64,000 bases of DNA from an uncultured Gammaproteobacteria bacterium (GTDB taxonomy: Bacteria > Pseudomonadota > Gammaproteobacteria > UBA6429 > Thiohalophilaceae), in contig CALBTB010000006.1 of NCBI GenBank assembly GCA_937967995.1, positions 279,739-343,738 on the forward strand, read 5' to 3'. This document shows positions 25,934 through 35,545 of the stretch, piece by piece (the first letter of the stretch is position 1; each line of letters starts with the position of its first letter). Position numbers and translations under genes: made by a program. The notes under the pieces are model-generated. The model ran no database searches and was not told where the DNA came from. It worked only from the letters and a program-made list of their open reading frames with translations.

Positions 25934-27471
25934 CTAAAGACACTATATATATAGGTGACGGCCCGCTCAGTATTGAGGATGTGCTGATGCTGGCACGCCG
26001 CGAGAAGCTGGCGGCGTTGTCAACGGATACAGCCTTCATCAACAAAATTGAATCCGGCTGGAAATTCCTGGAGAAATTGCTCAAGGAAGATGGCGTGATA
26101 TACGGTGTGACGACCGGCTATGGGGATTCCTGCACCGTGACAGTACCCACCAGGCTGGCCTACGATCTGCCGGTACATCTGACACGTTTTCATGGTTGCG
26201 GTCTGGGTGATTATTTCAACGCCGAGCAGAGTTACGGCATTATCGCGGCGCGCATCGTTTCTCTGGCAAAAGGGTATTCCGGTGTCAGAAAGCAATTGCT
26301 TGACCAACTGGTCTTGTTACTCAATCAGGGTATTGCACCACTTATTCCGCAGGAAGGTTCCGTCGGTGCTTCCGGTGACCTGACACCCTTGTCGTATGTT
26401 GCAGCCGTCCTGATTGGTGAGCGGGATGTAATTTATCAGGACGAGGTTCGCTCAGCCGAAGACGTCTATAAGCAACTGGGTATTGAGCCCATCAAACTGA
26501 TGCCCAAGGAAGGTCTGGCGATCATGAACGGTACAGCCGTCATGACGGCGCTGGCCTGTTTTGCATATTCACGCGCTGAATATTTAAGTCAACTGGCGAG
26601 TCGAATCACGTCGCTGGTGGTACTGGCAACTCAGGGTAACGGCGCGCATTTTGATGATTTGCTGTTTCAGGTCAAACCACATGCCGGCCAGCAACGTATT
26701 GCCAAACGCATTCAGCAGGACATCAACTATTATGAGCATCCGCGTAACTCCGCCAGGTTACAGGATCGCTATTCGATTCGTTGTGCGCCGCACATCATCG
26801 GTGTGCTGGAAGATGCGCTGGGCTGGATGCGACGCGATATCGAAAATGAACTCAACAGTGCCAACGATAATCCCATTATCGATGGCGAGGGTGAGCATGT
26901 CCTGCATGGCGGGCATTTTTATGGTGGCCATATCGCCTTCGTGATGGACTCAATGAAAAACTGCGTCGCGAACCTGGCCGACTTAATGGATCGCCAGATC
27001 GCCCTGATGGTCGATCCCAAATTCAATCATGGCCTGACGCGCAATCTGTCTGGTGTATCCGGTGAACGCCTCAGTCTTAACCATGGATTCAAGGCAGTCC
27101 AGATTGGTGTATCCGCATGGACGGCGGAAGCCCTGAAACTGACGATGCCGGCCAGCGTATTCAGTCGCTCAACCGAAAGTCATAATCAGGACAAGGTGAG
27201 TATGGGCACGATCTCCGCCCGGGATTGCCTGCGCGTCCTGGAGCTGACAGAGCAGGTGGCGGCGGCGGTATTACTGGCGGCCGTGCAGGGACTGAACATC
27301 AGAATTAAAAGCGGGGAAATCAAAAAGGACACATTGACACAACCCATTCGCGATACACTGCGCTACGTGCATCAGCATTTTGCCTTTTTACTGGAAGATC
27401 GGCCGCTGGAAAAAGACCTGCGTAAGTTCGTTGATCTCATTCAGCGACAGGAAATGGCCCTGTATTCATAA
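25930..27471 (+). CDS. MIO-type aromatic amino acid ammonia-lyase in the APE cluster
   Basis: 513 aa, HAL/PAL/TAL superfamily. The Ala-Ser-Gly that cyclises to the MIO cofactor is A147-S148-G149 in GSVGASGDLTPLSYVA; the catalytic tyrosine loop is YGVTTGYG (Tyr58). NSANDNPI and SRSTESHNQDKVSMGT are further family signatures. The substrate-selectivity pair aligns to F87-H88 (RFHGCGLG), against S-H in histidine lyases, H-L in Rhodobacter TAL and F-L in many PALs. Lying inside the pigment operon with no hut genes nearby, it more likely makes 4-coumarate or cinnamate as aryl starter than degrades histidine; that is inference. Confidence 0.85.
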   Translation: MTKDTIYIGDGPLSIEDVLMLARREKLAALSTDTAFINKIESGWKFLEKLLKEDGVIYGVTTGYGDSCTVTVPTRLAYDLPVHLTRFHGCGLGDYFNAEQSYGIIAARIVSLAKGYSGVRKQLLDQLVLLLNQGIAPLIPQEGSVGASGDLTPLSYVAAVLIGERDVIYQDEVRSAEDVYKQLGIEPIKLMPKEGLAIMNGTAVMTALACFAYSRAEYLSQLASRITSLVVLATQGNGAHFDDLLFQVKPHAGQQRIAKRIQQDINYYEHPRNSARLQDRYSIRCAPHIIGVLEDALGWMRRDIENELNSANDNPIIDGEGEHVLHGGHFYGGHIAFVMDSMKNCVANLADLMDRQIALMVDPKFNHGLTRNLSGVSGERLSLNHGFKAVQIGVSAWTAEALKLTMPASVFSRSTESHNQDKVSMGTISARDCLRVLELTEQVAAAVLLAAVQGLNIRIKSGEIKKDTLTQPIRDTLRYVHQHFAFLLEDRPLEKDLRKFVDLIQRQEMALYS

Positions 27472-27476
27472 TTCGC

Positions 27477-27893
27477 ATGAAAGCAATACTCTCAGAAAAA
27501 ACTCGCATCACTATTCAGTTCTATGATCTGGATCCCATGTCAGTTTGCTGGCACGGAAACTATGTCAGATTTTTTGAGCAGGCACGTTGCGCGTTACTCA
27601 GGAAAATTGAGTATGATTATCCGCAAATGAATGAGTCCGGGTTTTACTGGCCAGTTATTGATTTGCAAATCCGCTATATAAAAACACTGACCTATGGCCA
27701 GGAGGTGGATGTCGTCGCTAACCTGGTGGAATACGAAAACTATCTGAAAATCGAGTATGAAATATTCGATTCACAAAGTGGCGACAGGCTGACGAAAGGC
27801 ATGACCAAGCAGGTCGCGGTCAGGCAGTCGGATATGGAAATGCAACTGGTTTCACCCAAAGTGCTGGTGCAAAAGGTCAAAAAAGTTATATGA
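27477..27893 (+). CDS. apeK: Hotdog acyl-ACP/CoA thioesterase of the APE cluster
   Basis: 138 aa, 4-hydroxybenzoyl-CoA-thioesterase family. YDLDPMSVCWHGNYVRFFEQAR is the active-site helix pattern (D--M--WH-NY--FFE). It probably releases or edits acyl-ACP intermediates. It starts five bases after the lyase and overlaps the LolA-like gene by four bases. Confidence 0.83.
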   Translation: MKAILSEKTRITIQFYDLDPMSVCWHGNYVRFFEQARCALLRKIEYDYPQMNESGFYWPVIDLQIRYIKTLTYGQEVDVVANLVEYENYLKIEYEIFDSQSGDRLTKGMTKQVAVRQSDMEMQLVSPKVLVQKVKKVI

Positions 27894-28519
27894 CAAAAAT
27901 GCATTTAACAGTCGGCCCATTCCTGGTTAGCATTTTATTCGGCATTGCATTTACGTGTAGTGGCGCAACCAGTGGTTCTGCCGACAAATCCGGACTGGAA
28001 GCGCTGCTGGTTAAACCCTTTGTTCGGGCAGAGTTCGTTAAGCAACGAAAACTGGCCATATTAACGAAACCCTTTGTTACCCAGGGATATATTCTGTTCG
28101 ACAGGGATAAGGGGATGGTATGGAAAACCACCGCCCCGGTGAACGACACACTCCTCATTACAGAGACGAGTATTCGCCAGTTTGATGGTGAAAAGCAGAC
28201 AGTTGTGTCGGACAGGAATCCGGTAATGACATCCATATCAGATATGTTTTTAACCATTATGAGCCTGGATAAGGATAAGATTCTGTCTGTTTATGAGCTG
28301 CAGTCATCGGGGTCTGACAAACAGATGTATCGCCTGCTTCCGAGAGACAAGCGTATGCAATCGATCATCAGCTATATTCAACTGGTCGGTGCAGATCGAA
28401 TTCAGAGCATCGAAATCATGGAAAAAAGTGGCGACTCGACCCGGATTGAAATTACAAATGAACGCTATGAGAGGGCACAGCTAACTGCGGATGATCGTGC
28501 ACTTCTGGAAAAATTATAA
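27890..28519 (+). CDS. apeL: LolA-like exported lipoprotein carrier of the APE cluster
   Basis: 209 aa with an N-terminal signal peptide (FLVSILFGIAFTCSGATSGS). LLVKPFVRAEFVKQRKLAIL and GYILFDRDKGMVWKTTAPVN fit the LolA-like fold of APE and related export clusters. It likely carries the lipid-linked pigment through the periplasm towards the outer membrane; this is inferred from the family and the adjacent MMPL exporter. Confidence 0.8.
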   Translation: MTKMHLTVGPFLVSILFGIAFTCSGATSGSADKSGLEALLVKPFVRAEFVKQRKLAILTKPFVTQGYILFDRDKGMVWKTTAPVNDTLLITETSIRQFDGEKQTVVSDRNPVMTSISDMFLTIMSLDKDKILSVYELQSSGSDKQMYRLLPRDKRMQSIISYIQLVGADRIQSIEIMEKSGDSTRIEITNERYERAQLTADDRALLEKL

Positions 28520-28523
28520 TGCC

Positions 28524-30830
28524 ATGTTCAGGTTGTTATGGGGCATATTCATTGCTGGATGTATTGTATTTCTGGGTGCAAATCTGCATGTCTCGAAATT
28601 ACAGACCAACCTGTTTGAACTGTTGCCCGGTAATTCCAGTGATACCGTACCCTCAGCCGTCCTGGATGCTTATTCGGAACGCCTCAGCCGCAAGGTAGCC
28701 TTTCTGGTCAGTGCCAGTTCAGATCCAGCCGCCCAGGTGGGTGCGGATAGAGTCCATGCAATACTTTCTGAAAGCAGGTTATTCAATGCGGTACAGTTCA
28801 AAATCACCGAGGATCAGATTAAATCTATATACTCGTTATACCGACCCTATCGTCATGTATTGCTGACCGACCATGATCGGCAGGAAATATTACATGACAA
28901 AAATTATTTACTAAACAGGTTGTCCAGTAATCTGGCGTCACCTGTTGCTGCACTGAATTCAGACCTCCTGAAAGATGATCCATTTTTAACATACCGTGCT
29001 TTTCTGAACAGTTTGCCTGCCGGCAATCCACGTATTGAGATCATTGATGGTTATGCCATGATTCAGGAATCTGATACCTCGCATGTATTTATCTCAGCAG
29101 AATTAAATGGCAGCCCGTTTGATCAGGCGATTCAGTATCGTTTTGATACGCTATTGCAGCAGGTCACAGATGCCATTGAACCAGGTGCAGTGAGCGTCGA
29201 AGCCCACGGTGTTATACGTTACGCGACGGAAAACCGTAAGCTGGCCCAGTCGGAAATGATGGTCATTGGTACCGGATCGTTGTTCGGGATTCTGCTTATC
29301 TTCGTGATTGTGTTCAGACAAAGTTTTCGATTATTACTGATACTCCTGCCGGTACTAACGGGCATGATAGTCGCTGTCAGTGTCAGTTTGCTGATATTTG
29401 ATAACATTCATTTAATCAGTCTTGTGTTTGGTGTCAGTCTGATCGGTGTGTCGATTGATTATGCATTGCATTACAGTTGCGCCAATTCAAATCTGACCAG
29501 TTTTAAGGATGGAAATTCGGCACTCCGGGCCGTGCGTCCGGCACTGACAATCGGATTAATCACTTCGATTGCCGGCTATGCGACGTTAGCCATGACAGAT
29601 TTTCCCGCTCTGCGTCAAATGGCTGTGATCGCGATTGCCGGTCTGACCGCGGCATACCTGACGGTTGTACTGTGGTTACCGATGATGATCAGTCAGCCGC
29701 TGGTTATACGTGAACCGGTCAGAAACCTGGCAATACGTCTGACAACAAAAGTGTCATCCATCAGCAAGTGGCCGGTCTGGTGGCCGATTTTACTCATCAC
29801 GGTGGTCATGCTTGTGGCTGGTCTGCTTCGCTCAGAAAATGATGATATCAGGATGATGCGCGCATCATTACCTCAACTCGATTTGGTCGACAGTAAGTTT
29901 CGGGACCTTTTAGGTGAATTTCCAAATAGTCAGTATGTTCTGGTTGCCGGCGATTCACCTGATGAAGTACTGGAGCGGGAACGAGCATTACTCAAACATC
30001 TACGCAGTAATTCCGGCAGTGAATTATCAGGTCGTTATGAGGCGTTATCCGACTGGTTACCGTCGCACCAACAACAGGTGCGTAATTTGTCACTTTATAC
30101 CAGTTTGCTTGATGACCAGGATTTTGTGTCCCGGTTCGAAACAATGGGTCTGCCAATGTCCCTGATAGATCATTACAAAACGCAAACACGCCTGCAGGGC
30201 ACCGAATTTCTGTCAATAGATCGGTTTATGGACTCACCGCCAGGCAGACTGAAGCGTGATAACTGGCTTGGGAAAATTGACGCACATTACTACAGTATCG
30301 TCAGATTGTATGGTGTCGACAGGCTTGATGTGTTGTCTGACAAGGTCAGTCAGGCCGAACAGGTTTATCTGATCGATCGGACAACTTCGATTTCCAGTGT
30401 ACTGGGTATTTACCGGCAGTCCATCGAAAAGATGTTTCCCATTGTGCTGGTCGTGATTTTCCTTATCATGATATTCCGTTTTGGTGTAAGCGGGGCGGTG
30501 CGGGTTCTGGGTACACCTGTGCTGGCTGCACTACTGAGCTTTCTGATGGTGATTCTGATACTCGGTCATTATAATCTGTTTACAATATTTGGACTCATCA
30601 TTACCATTGCGATTGCCATCGACTATGCGATTTTTGTGTATGAAAGCAAAGAAGGTTCGTCAGGTACTTATCTGGCCATCAGTCTGGCTGGCATCACAAC
30701 CGTGCTGGCGTTTGGGCTGCTTTCCCTGAGCGACACGCCTGCATTGATGACTTTTGGCTTGACGTTGCTGTTTGGAATTGTTTTTGCCTATTTCCTGACG
30801 CCCTTTATCGTTAAACAAGGTGAGAAATAA
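28524..30830 (+). CDS. apeM: MMPL/RND-family exporter of the APE cluster
   Basis: 768 aa with two repeats, each made of one N-terminal membrane helix, a large periplasmic loop and a five- to six-helix bundle. Bundle 1 is near residues 240-400 (IGTGSLFGILLIFVIVFRQS, LISLVFGVSLIGVSIDYALH), bundle 2 near 630-765 (TIFGLIITIAIAIDYAIFVY). The GxSIDYALH/AIAIDYAIF charged helices are typical for proton-driven MMPL exporters. I start at ATG 28524 where the first membrane helix begins; the longer frame from 28491 overlaps apeL and is less likely, though the ribosome-binding site for 28524 is weak. Confidence 0.86.
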   Translation: MFRLLWGIFIAGCIVFLGANLHVSKLQTNLFELLPGNSSDTVPSAVLDAYSERLSRKVAFLVSASSDPAAQVGADRVHAILSESRLFNAVQFKITEDQIKSIYSLYRPYRHVLLTDHDRQEILHDKNYLLNRLSSNLASPVAALNSDLLKDDPFLTYRAFLNSLPAGNPRIEIIDGYAMIQESDTSHVFISAELNGSPFDQAIQYRFDTLLQQVTDAIEPGAVSVEAHGVIRYATENRKLAQSEMMVIGTGSLFGILLIFVIVFRQSFRLLLILLPVLTGMIVAVSVSLLIFDNIHLISLVFGVSLIGVSIDYALHYSCANSNLTSFKDGNSALRAVRPALTIGLITSIAGYATLAMTDFPALRQMAVIAIAGLTAAYLTVVLWLPMMISQPLVIREPVRNLAIRLTTKVSSISKWPVWWPILLITVVMLVAGLLRSENDDIRMMRASLPQLDLVDSKFRDLLGEFPNSQYVLVAGDSPDEVLERERALLKHLRSNSGSELSGRYEALSDWLPSHQQQVRNLSLYTSLLDDQDFVSRFETMGLPMSLIDHYKTQTRLQGTEFLSIDRFMDSPPGRLKRDNWLGKIDAHYYSIVRLYGVDRLDVLSDKVSQAEQVYLIDRTTSISSVLGIYRQSIEKMFPIVLVVIFLIMIFRFGVSGAVRVLGTPVLAALLSFLMVILILGHYNLFTIFGLIITIAIAIDYAIFVYESKEGSSGTYLAISLAGITTVLAFGLLSLSDTPALMTFGLTLLFGIVFAYFLTPFIVKQGEK

Positions 30831-30833
30831 TAT

Positions 30834-31397
30834 ATGCGCAGATTCATTGTTATTTTCAGCATACTCCTGTCCGGTTGTGCGAGCACACCAGACCCACAAC
30901 AGTGTGAACTGGTTCGTGGTACCGAACTGCCTTTGTTTCCTGTTTATCAGTATGCAGAGCATCTTAACCAGACACAAAAAATCACATTGCGGGGCAAGAA
31001 CCGCACATTTGAATATATTGCCCGCATAGAAGCCACGGGCAGCCAGCTGACGATGGTGGCGATCACCCCGATTGGGCAAAAGCTGTTTCAGATTATCTAC
31101 ACGACGAATGGCGTTGATTTTACAGGGTTTGGTATTGAGGAAGAGATTAAACCGGAACTCATACTGGCGGATGTCGGACTTGTGCATATCAATGAAGAGA
31201 CCATTGCTGAATGTCTTTCCCGTGATGGCCAGACTCTGAAAATCATCGCCATGACTGATAGCAAAAGAATATTTGAAACCAGTAAAGGGGAACGAATTAT
31301 TGTGCGCTATAGTGGTGCGTCTGCTCCTGCAAATAGGACAATAGAATATGATAATCGAATCTATGATTATCACGTCACTATTCAGATGCTGGATTAA
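30834..31397 (+). CDS. apeN: DUF3261-type lipoprotein of the APE cluster
   Basis: 187 aa. Signal peptide with lipobox LSGC (Cys15) and Ala at +2, predicting an outer-membrane lipoprotein. The body is beta-rich (LTMVAITPIGQKLFQIIYTT, GIEEEIKPELILADVGLVHI). Its position between the exporter and ketosynthase genes matches the lipoprotein of APE clusters. It may receive the pigment at the outer membrane. Confidence 0.8.
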   Translation: MRRFIVIFSILLSGCASTPDPQQCELVRGTELPLFPVYQYAEHLNQTQKITLRGKNRTFEYIARIEATGSQLTMVAITPIGQKLFQIIYTTNGVDFTGFGIEEEIKPELILADVGLVHINEETIAECLSRDGQTLKIIAMTDSKRIFETSKGERIIVRYSGASAPANRTIEYDNRIYDYHVTIQMLD

Positions 31398-31406
31398 TCA
31401 CTATAC

Positions 31407-32591
31407 ATGACGAATGCACCGGTTTATATAAATGATTGCGGTATTATCACGCCACTCGGGGAAGGGCGAGATAACGTACTGACGAATCTTCAGTCAGGTT
31501 ATACGGGTGGTGTTCGCCAATGGGATCGCGATATCAATCACAAACCTGTCTATGTGGGTATCATCGATGCAGAGCTGCCTGCAGTACCACCTGAATTCGC
31601 AGACATGAATTGCCGCAATAACCAGCTATTAATTGCAGTGGCAAACCAGATTGAAACAACAATAACGACATTACTAAACCGTTACGATACACATCGAATA
31701 GGGGTTGTGATTGGAACCAGCACATCCGGTATACGTGAAGGTGAAATTGCGCTGGCCTATCAGGCCGAGCATGGCGACTATCCTGACTGGTTTCATTATC
31801 GTCAACAGGAAATTGGTACCCCGGCATTGTTTTTGCGACGATACCTTGGCCTGACCGGCATTGCACAGACAATCTCCACAGCCTGTTCGTCCAGCGCCAA
31901 GGTATTTGCTTCGGCACAGCGATTAATTGCGTGCGACATTTGCGATGCGGTTATTGTCGGTGGCGCGGATTCGCTATGTCAGCTGACGGTAGAAGGGTTC
32001 AGTGCCCTTGAATCGGTATCTGCTGAACGATGTAATCCCATGAGCGTCAATCGGGACGGCATCAACATCGGCGAAGCTGCAGCCCTGTTTGTACTGAGCC
32101 GGGACGAGTCACCAATACAGTTGCTCGGATGTGGCGAATCGTCGGACGCCTATCACATGTCTGCCCCTCATCCGGAAGGCCTCGGCGCGACACAATCCAT
32201 GCGTATGGCCCTCGATATGGCGGATTTAGAGCCTGATCAAATCGGTTATATCAATCTGCATGGCACGGCGACCCCGAAAAACGATGCAATGGAGAGTCTT
32301 GCCGTCTTTGACCTGTTTGGTGATGTTCCGTGTAGTTCAACCAAACCGCTGACGGGCCATACATTGGGTGCTGCCGGTGCAACGGAAATTGGCTTTTGTT
32401 ATTTATTGCTTGAAAAAACAGGAGATGTGCGCCTGCCGCCGCATATCTGGGACGGGCAGACTGACCCGAACATACCGAAACTGAACCTGGTTTCAGACCA
32501 GACGCTGCACGTCAAGCCCGGTACGGCCATGTTGTCCAATTCCTTTGCTTTCGGCGGCAATAATGCATCAGTTATACTAGGTCGACGCTGA
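31407..32591 (+). CDS. apeO: APE beta-ketoacyl-ACP synthase
   Basis: 394 aa. The catalytic triad is complete: Cys160 in ISTACSSSAKV, His285 in LHGTATPKND and His318 in TGHTLGAAGA. It should elongate the aryl polyene by decarboxylative condensation with malonyl-ACP, with the short KS-like protein at 19957 as chain-length partner. The ATG of the next gene coincides with its last base (TGATG). Confidence 0.9.
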   Translation: MTNAPVYINDCGIITPLGEGRDNVLTNLQSGYTGGVRQWDRDINHKPVYVGIIDAELPAVPPEFADMNCRNNQLLIAVANQIETTITTLLNRYDTHRIGVVIGTSTSGIREGEIALAYQAEHGDYPDWFHYRQQEIGTPALFLRRYLGLTGIAQTISTACSSSAKVFASAQRLIACDICDAVIVGGADSLCQLTVEGFSALESVSAERCNPMSVNRDGINIGEAAALFVLSRDESPIQLLGCGESSDAYHMSAPHPEGLGATQSMRMALDMADLEPDQIGYINLHGTATPKNDAMESLAVFDLFGDVPCSSTKPLTGHTLGAAGATEIGFCYLLLEKTGDVRLPPHIWDGQTDPNIPKLNLVSDQTLHVKPGTAMLSNSFAFGGNNASVILGRR

Positions 32592-33061
32592 TGAAGACAG
32601 ATTATCGAACAGTCCCGGTGGAAGAGGTGTTACCGCACAGTGGTGACATGGTACTGCTGGATGAGGTCCTGGATTACGGTGACGATTTCGCTGTATCAAG
32701 CGTGACAGTTACGCCTCAGTCACGGTTTTTCGAACCGGCGCTGGGTGGCATCCATGCATCTATCGGCATCGAATGGATGGCGCAAACCATTGCGGCCATG
32801 GCGGGAATACATTCATTACAGAATAACCGACCAGTTCAGGTTGGATTCCTGCTGGGAACACGGCGTTACCAGCCTGATAAAACCGTATTTGAGACCGGTT
32901 CACAGTACCGGGTCAGTGTCCGGCAGCTTTATCATGAAGACAATGGCCTTGGGGCATTTAATTGCATGATTGAGCAGGATGGCAATACGATCGTGGAGGC
33001 CAAGCTGAATGTATTTGCACCGGATGATGCAGAAACATTTTTAAAGGGGGAAGGTGTATGA
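32591..33061 (+). CDS. apeP: Second APE 3-hydroxyacyl-ACP dehydratase
   Basis: 156 aa hotdog protein of the ApeP type. VEEVLPHSGDMVLLDEVLDY carries the conserved LPH...M.L.D start; GGIHASIGIEWMAQTIAAMAG forms the central helix. In E. coli-type systems ApeP works with ApeI as a heteromeric dehydratase, so the two small hotdog genes of this operon are likely partners. It overlaps the reductase gene by four bases (ATGA). Confidence 0.86.
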   Translation: MKTDYRTVPVEEVLPHSGDMVLLDEVLDYGDDFAVSSVTVTPQSRFFEPALGGIHASIGIEWMAQTIAAMAGIHSLQNNRPVQVGFLLGTRRYQPDKTVFETGSQYRVSVRQLYHEDNGLGAFNCMIEQDGNTIVEAKLNVFAPDDAETFLKGEGV

Positions 33062-33783
33062 CGCGTCGTGTACTGGTGACGGGCGCAAGTGGCGGTATAG
33101 GCAGGGAAATCGCTGTCGCATTGGCGAATGATGGTTTTCAGGTGTCATTGCATTACCGGTCGGGCGAAGACAAGGCAAAACAGGTACAGTCGCACATCGA
33201 GTCAAACGGTGGCTCTGCAAGGCTGATTCAGTTTGATATTGGTGACCGCGATACCTGTCGCAATACGCTGGAAGATGATATGGAAAAGCATGGCGCTTTT
33301 TATGGCGTTGTCAGCAATGCCGGAATTACCCGTGATACGGCCTTTCCAGCCATGACGGATGAAGACTGGGACAAGGTAATTCATACCAACCTGGATGGGT
33401 TTTTTAATGTTGTTCAACCATTGATTATGCCCATGGTGCGTGCCAAACAGGGTGGACGTATTGTTGCCATGTCGTCCGTGTCCGGTGTGATGGGTAACCG
33501 TGGCCAGGTGAATTACAGTGCGTCCAAAGCAGGCCTGATTGGTGCGGCAAAATCGCTGGCACTGGAACTGGCCAAACGCAGGATAACCGTCAACTGTGTG
33601 GCACCCGGTTTAATCGAAACCGATATGGTGAATGATGAAGTTGTCAAAGAAGCCATGAAGTTTATTCCGGCCCAGCGTATGGGCAGACCGGAAGAGGTCG
33701 CCGGACTGGTCAGCTACCTGTTTTCAGACAACGCCGGTTATATCACTCGCCAGGTTATCTCTGTTAATGGTGGTATGGCATGA
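33058..33783 (+). CDS. apeQ: 3-oxoacyl-ACP reductase of the APE cluster
   Basis: 241 aa FabG-like short-chain dehydrogenase. The NADPH loop is TGASGGIG (8-15), NAG is at 87-89, and the catalytic triad is Ser140, Tyr153 and Lys157 (YSASKAG). It reduces the beta-keto group after each elongation. It overlaps both neighbours by four bases. Confidence 0.93.
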   Translation: MTRRVLVTGASGGIGREIAVALANDGFQVSLHYRSGEDKAKQVQSHIESNGGSARLIQFDIGDRDTCRNTLEDDMEKHGAFYGVVSNAGITRDTAFPAMTDEDWDKVIHTNLDGFFNVVQPLIMPMVRAKQGGRIVAMSSVSGVMGNRGQVNYSASKAGLIGAAKSLALELAKRRITVNCVAPGLIETDMVNDEVVKEAMKFIPAQRMGRPEEVAGLVSYLFSDNAGYITRQVISVNGGMA

Positions 33784-35009
33784 CACGTCGCGTTGTTGTC
33801 ACAGGTATGGCCGGTATTACCGCGCATGGTACAAGCTGGGATGAAATCAAACCCCGATTACAGGCTGGCAAGAATGCAGTCGTGTATATGAAAGAGTGGG
33901 AACGCTTTACGGATATGCGTACCCGGCTTGCTGCGCCGATAACCGAATTTAAACAACCGGCACATTACCCGCGTAAGAAAGTACGCAGCATGGGCCGAGT
34001 CGCACTGCTTTCCACCCGTGCATCGGAACTGGCACTTGAACAGGCAGGTTTGCTCGATGATCCGGAAATTCGTTCCGGTAATACGGGTATTGCATATGGT
34101 TCATCCTCAGGCAGTACTGATGCTATCAAGGACTTTGGCGCCATGCTGATCAAGGGATCGTCATCCGTGATGAATTCCACGTCATATATTCGAATGATGA
34201 GTCACACGGCGGCAGTAAATATTGGTGTGTTTTTTAACCTGACGGGTCGATTGATTACCACCAGTACCGCCTGCACATCCGGCAGTCAGGGCATTGGTTA
34301 TGCCTATGAAGCCATTAAGTATGGCATGCAGGACATCATGGTCTGTGGTGGCGGGGAAGAATTATGCCCGACACAATCGGCCGTGTTTGATACCTTGTTT
34401 GCAACATCCAATATGAATGAGACACCGGAACAGTCACCCCGCCCTTATGACCGGCATCGTGATGGACTGGTCATCGGTGAGGGAGCATGCACATTCATTC
34501 TGGAAGATCTGGAACATGCCAAAGCCCGTGGCGCAAAGATATATGCCGAAGTGATTGGATTTGGTACCAACACCGATGGATTACATGTCACGCAACCGGA
34601 AGCGGATACCATGGCCGTGGCGATGCAACTGGCGCTAAAGGATGCCGGGATTCCGGCAAGCGAGATTGGTTATATCAGTGGACATGGTACGGCTACTGAT
34701 CGTGGTGACGTGGCCGAAACCCGCGCGACGGAAAAAGTGTTTCAACGCGCCGTGCCGATCAGTTCCCTCAAAAGTTACTACGGACACACGTTGGGGGCCT
34801 GTGGATCGACCGAAGCCTGGCTGGCTATCGAAATGATGAATTGCGACTGGTATGCGCCGACCATTAATCTCACTGAAGTGGACCCGGAGTGCGGTGATCT
34901 GGATTACATCACCGGCATGGATCGGCACATGAATAACGAATTTATCATGAATAATAATTTTGCCTTTGGTGGCATTAATACATCATTGATATTTCGGCGC
35001 TGGTCCTGA
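33780..35009 (+). CDS. apeR: Second APE beta-ketoacyl-ACP synthase
   Basis: 409 aa FabF-like enzyme. Cys165 lies in STACTSGSQGI; the two histidines are in SGHGTATDRGD and YYGHTLGACG. In Acinetobacter ApeR and ApeO have complementary activity in chain elongation; ApeR here closes the operon in the same position. A terminator-like hairpin follows 16 bases downstream. Confidence 0.9.
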   Translation: MTRRVVVTGMAGITAHGTSWDEIKPRLQAGKNAVVYMKEWERFTDMRTRLAAPITEFKQPAHYPRKKVRSMGRVALLSTRASELALEQAGLLDDPEIRSGNTGIAYGSSSGSTDAIKDFGAMLIKGSSSVMNSTSYIRMMSHTAAVNIGVFFNLTGRLITTSTACTSGSQGIGYAYEAIKYGMQDIMVCGGGEELCPTQSAVFDTLFATSNMNETPEQSPRPYDRHRDGLVIGEGACTFILEDLEHAKARGAKIYAEVIGFGTNTDGLHVTQPEADTMAVAMQLALKDAGIPASEIGYISGHGTATDRGDVAETRATEKVFQRAVPISSLKSYYGHTLGACGSTEAWLAIEMMNCDWYAPTINLTEVDPECGDLDYITGMDRHMNNEFIMNNNFAFGGINTSLIFRRWS

Positions 35010-35021
35010 ATACCGATCAAG

Positions 35022-35043
35022 AAAAAAGGGGCTGACGCCCCTT
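35022..35043. terminator. Bidirectional terminator between apeR and the reverse lipoprotein gene
   Basis: AAGGGGC (35026-35032) pairs with GCCCCTT (35037-35043) around TGAC. The six-A run before the stem becomes a U-run on the reverse strand, so it ends the lipoprotein gene efficiently and probably also the APE operon. Confidence 0.82.
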
Positions 35044-35046
35044 CGT

Positions 35047-35442
35047 TCAAAGCTTGTTTATTTCAGCCCGAATATTTCGGTTTAACCTGTCTACCCAGCG
35101 ATTGTAGTTTCTGTGGATATTTGCACCATCGTACAAGAGATTACTACTGTCCTTGTATGTAATGCTGTAATTCTCGGTGTTGTACTTGATGTCCACCTTG
35201 GCCATGTGACCACGGTTAAAAATGGTACCGACAATATGACCGGGGCCTGCCGGCTGCATTTGCCAGCCAATGCGGGTTCCAGTGAGAATGATTGCTCTTT
35301 TAATCTCCTTCAGGTCTTTCTTGCCACTGTAAGTGGTAACAGGAGAGCCCTCAAAATTCAGTACTGGCTGGGAACGATTGCAACCCACCATGGCAATAGC
35401 GCCGGCGCAAAATATGACAAGGGCGAAATTTCTGAATGACAT
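35047..35442 (-). CDS. Small lipoprotein of unknown function
   Basis: 131 aa. Signal peptide with lipobox MVGC (Cys21), Asn at +2. The mature part has the pattern L-EIKRAIILTGTRIGWQM, PGHIVGTI, AKVDIKYNTENYSITYKDSS and NLLYDGANIHRNYNRWVDRL, seen in many small proteobacterial lipoproteins of unknown role. ATG 35442 has GGAGA at good spacing; the longer frame adds seven residues before the signal peptide. It is convergent with the APE operon. Confidence 0.8.
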   Translation of the reverse strand: MSFRNFALVIFCAGAIAMVGCNRSQPVLNFEGSPVTTYSGKKDLKEIKRAIILTGTRIGWQMQPAGPGHIVGTIFNRGHMAKVDIKYNTENYSITYKDSSNLLYDGANIHRNYNRWVDRLNRNIRAEINKL

Positions 35443-35545
35443 AATAATTCTCCTTACACTCAATTCCGTCTAAAATTTAATTTTTCAAAATATACTACAT
35501 TTTACCCCTAGAAGGTGATTGTAGGTCAAAAACCAGGAGATGCAC

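Noticed and set aside
25930..27471. Annotation as histidine ammonia-lyase HutH
   Set aside because: The selectivity pair is Phe-His rather than Ser-His, no hut genes are near, and the gene is embedded with four-base overlap in the APE operon.
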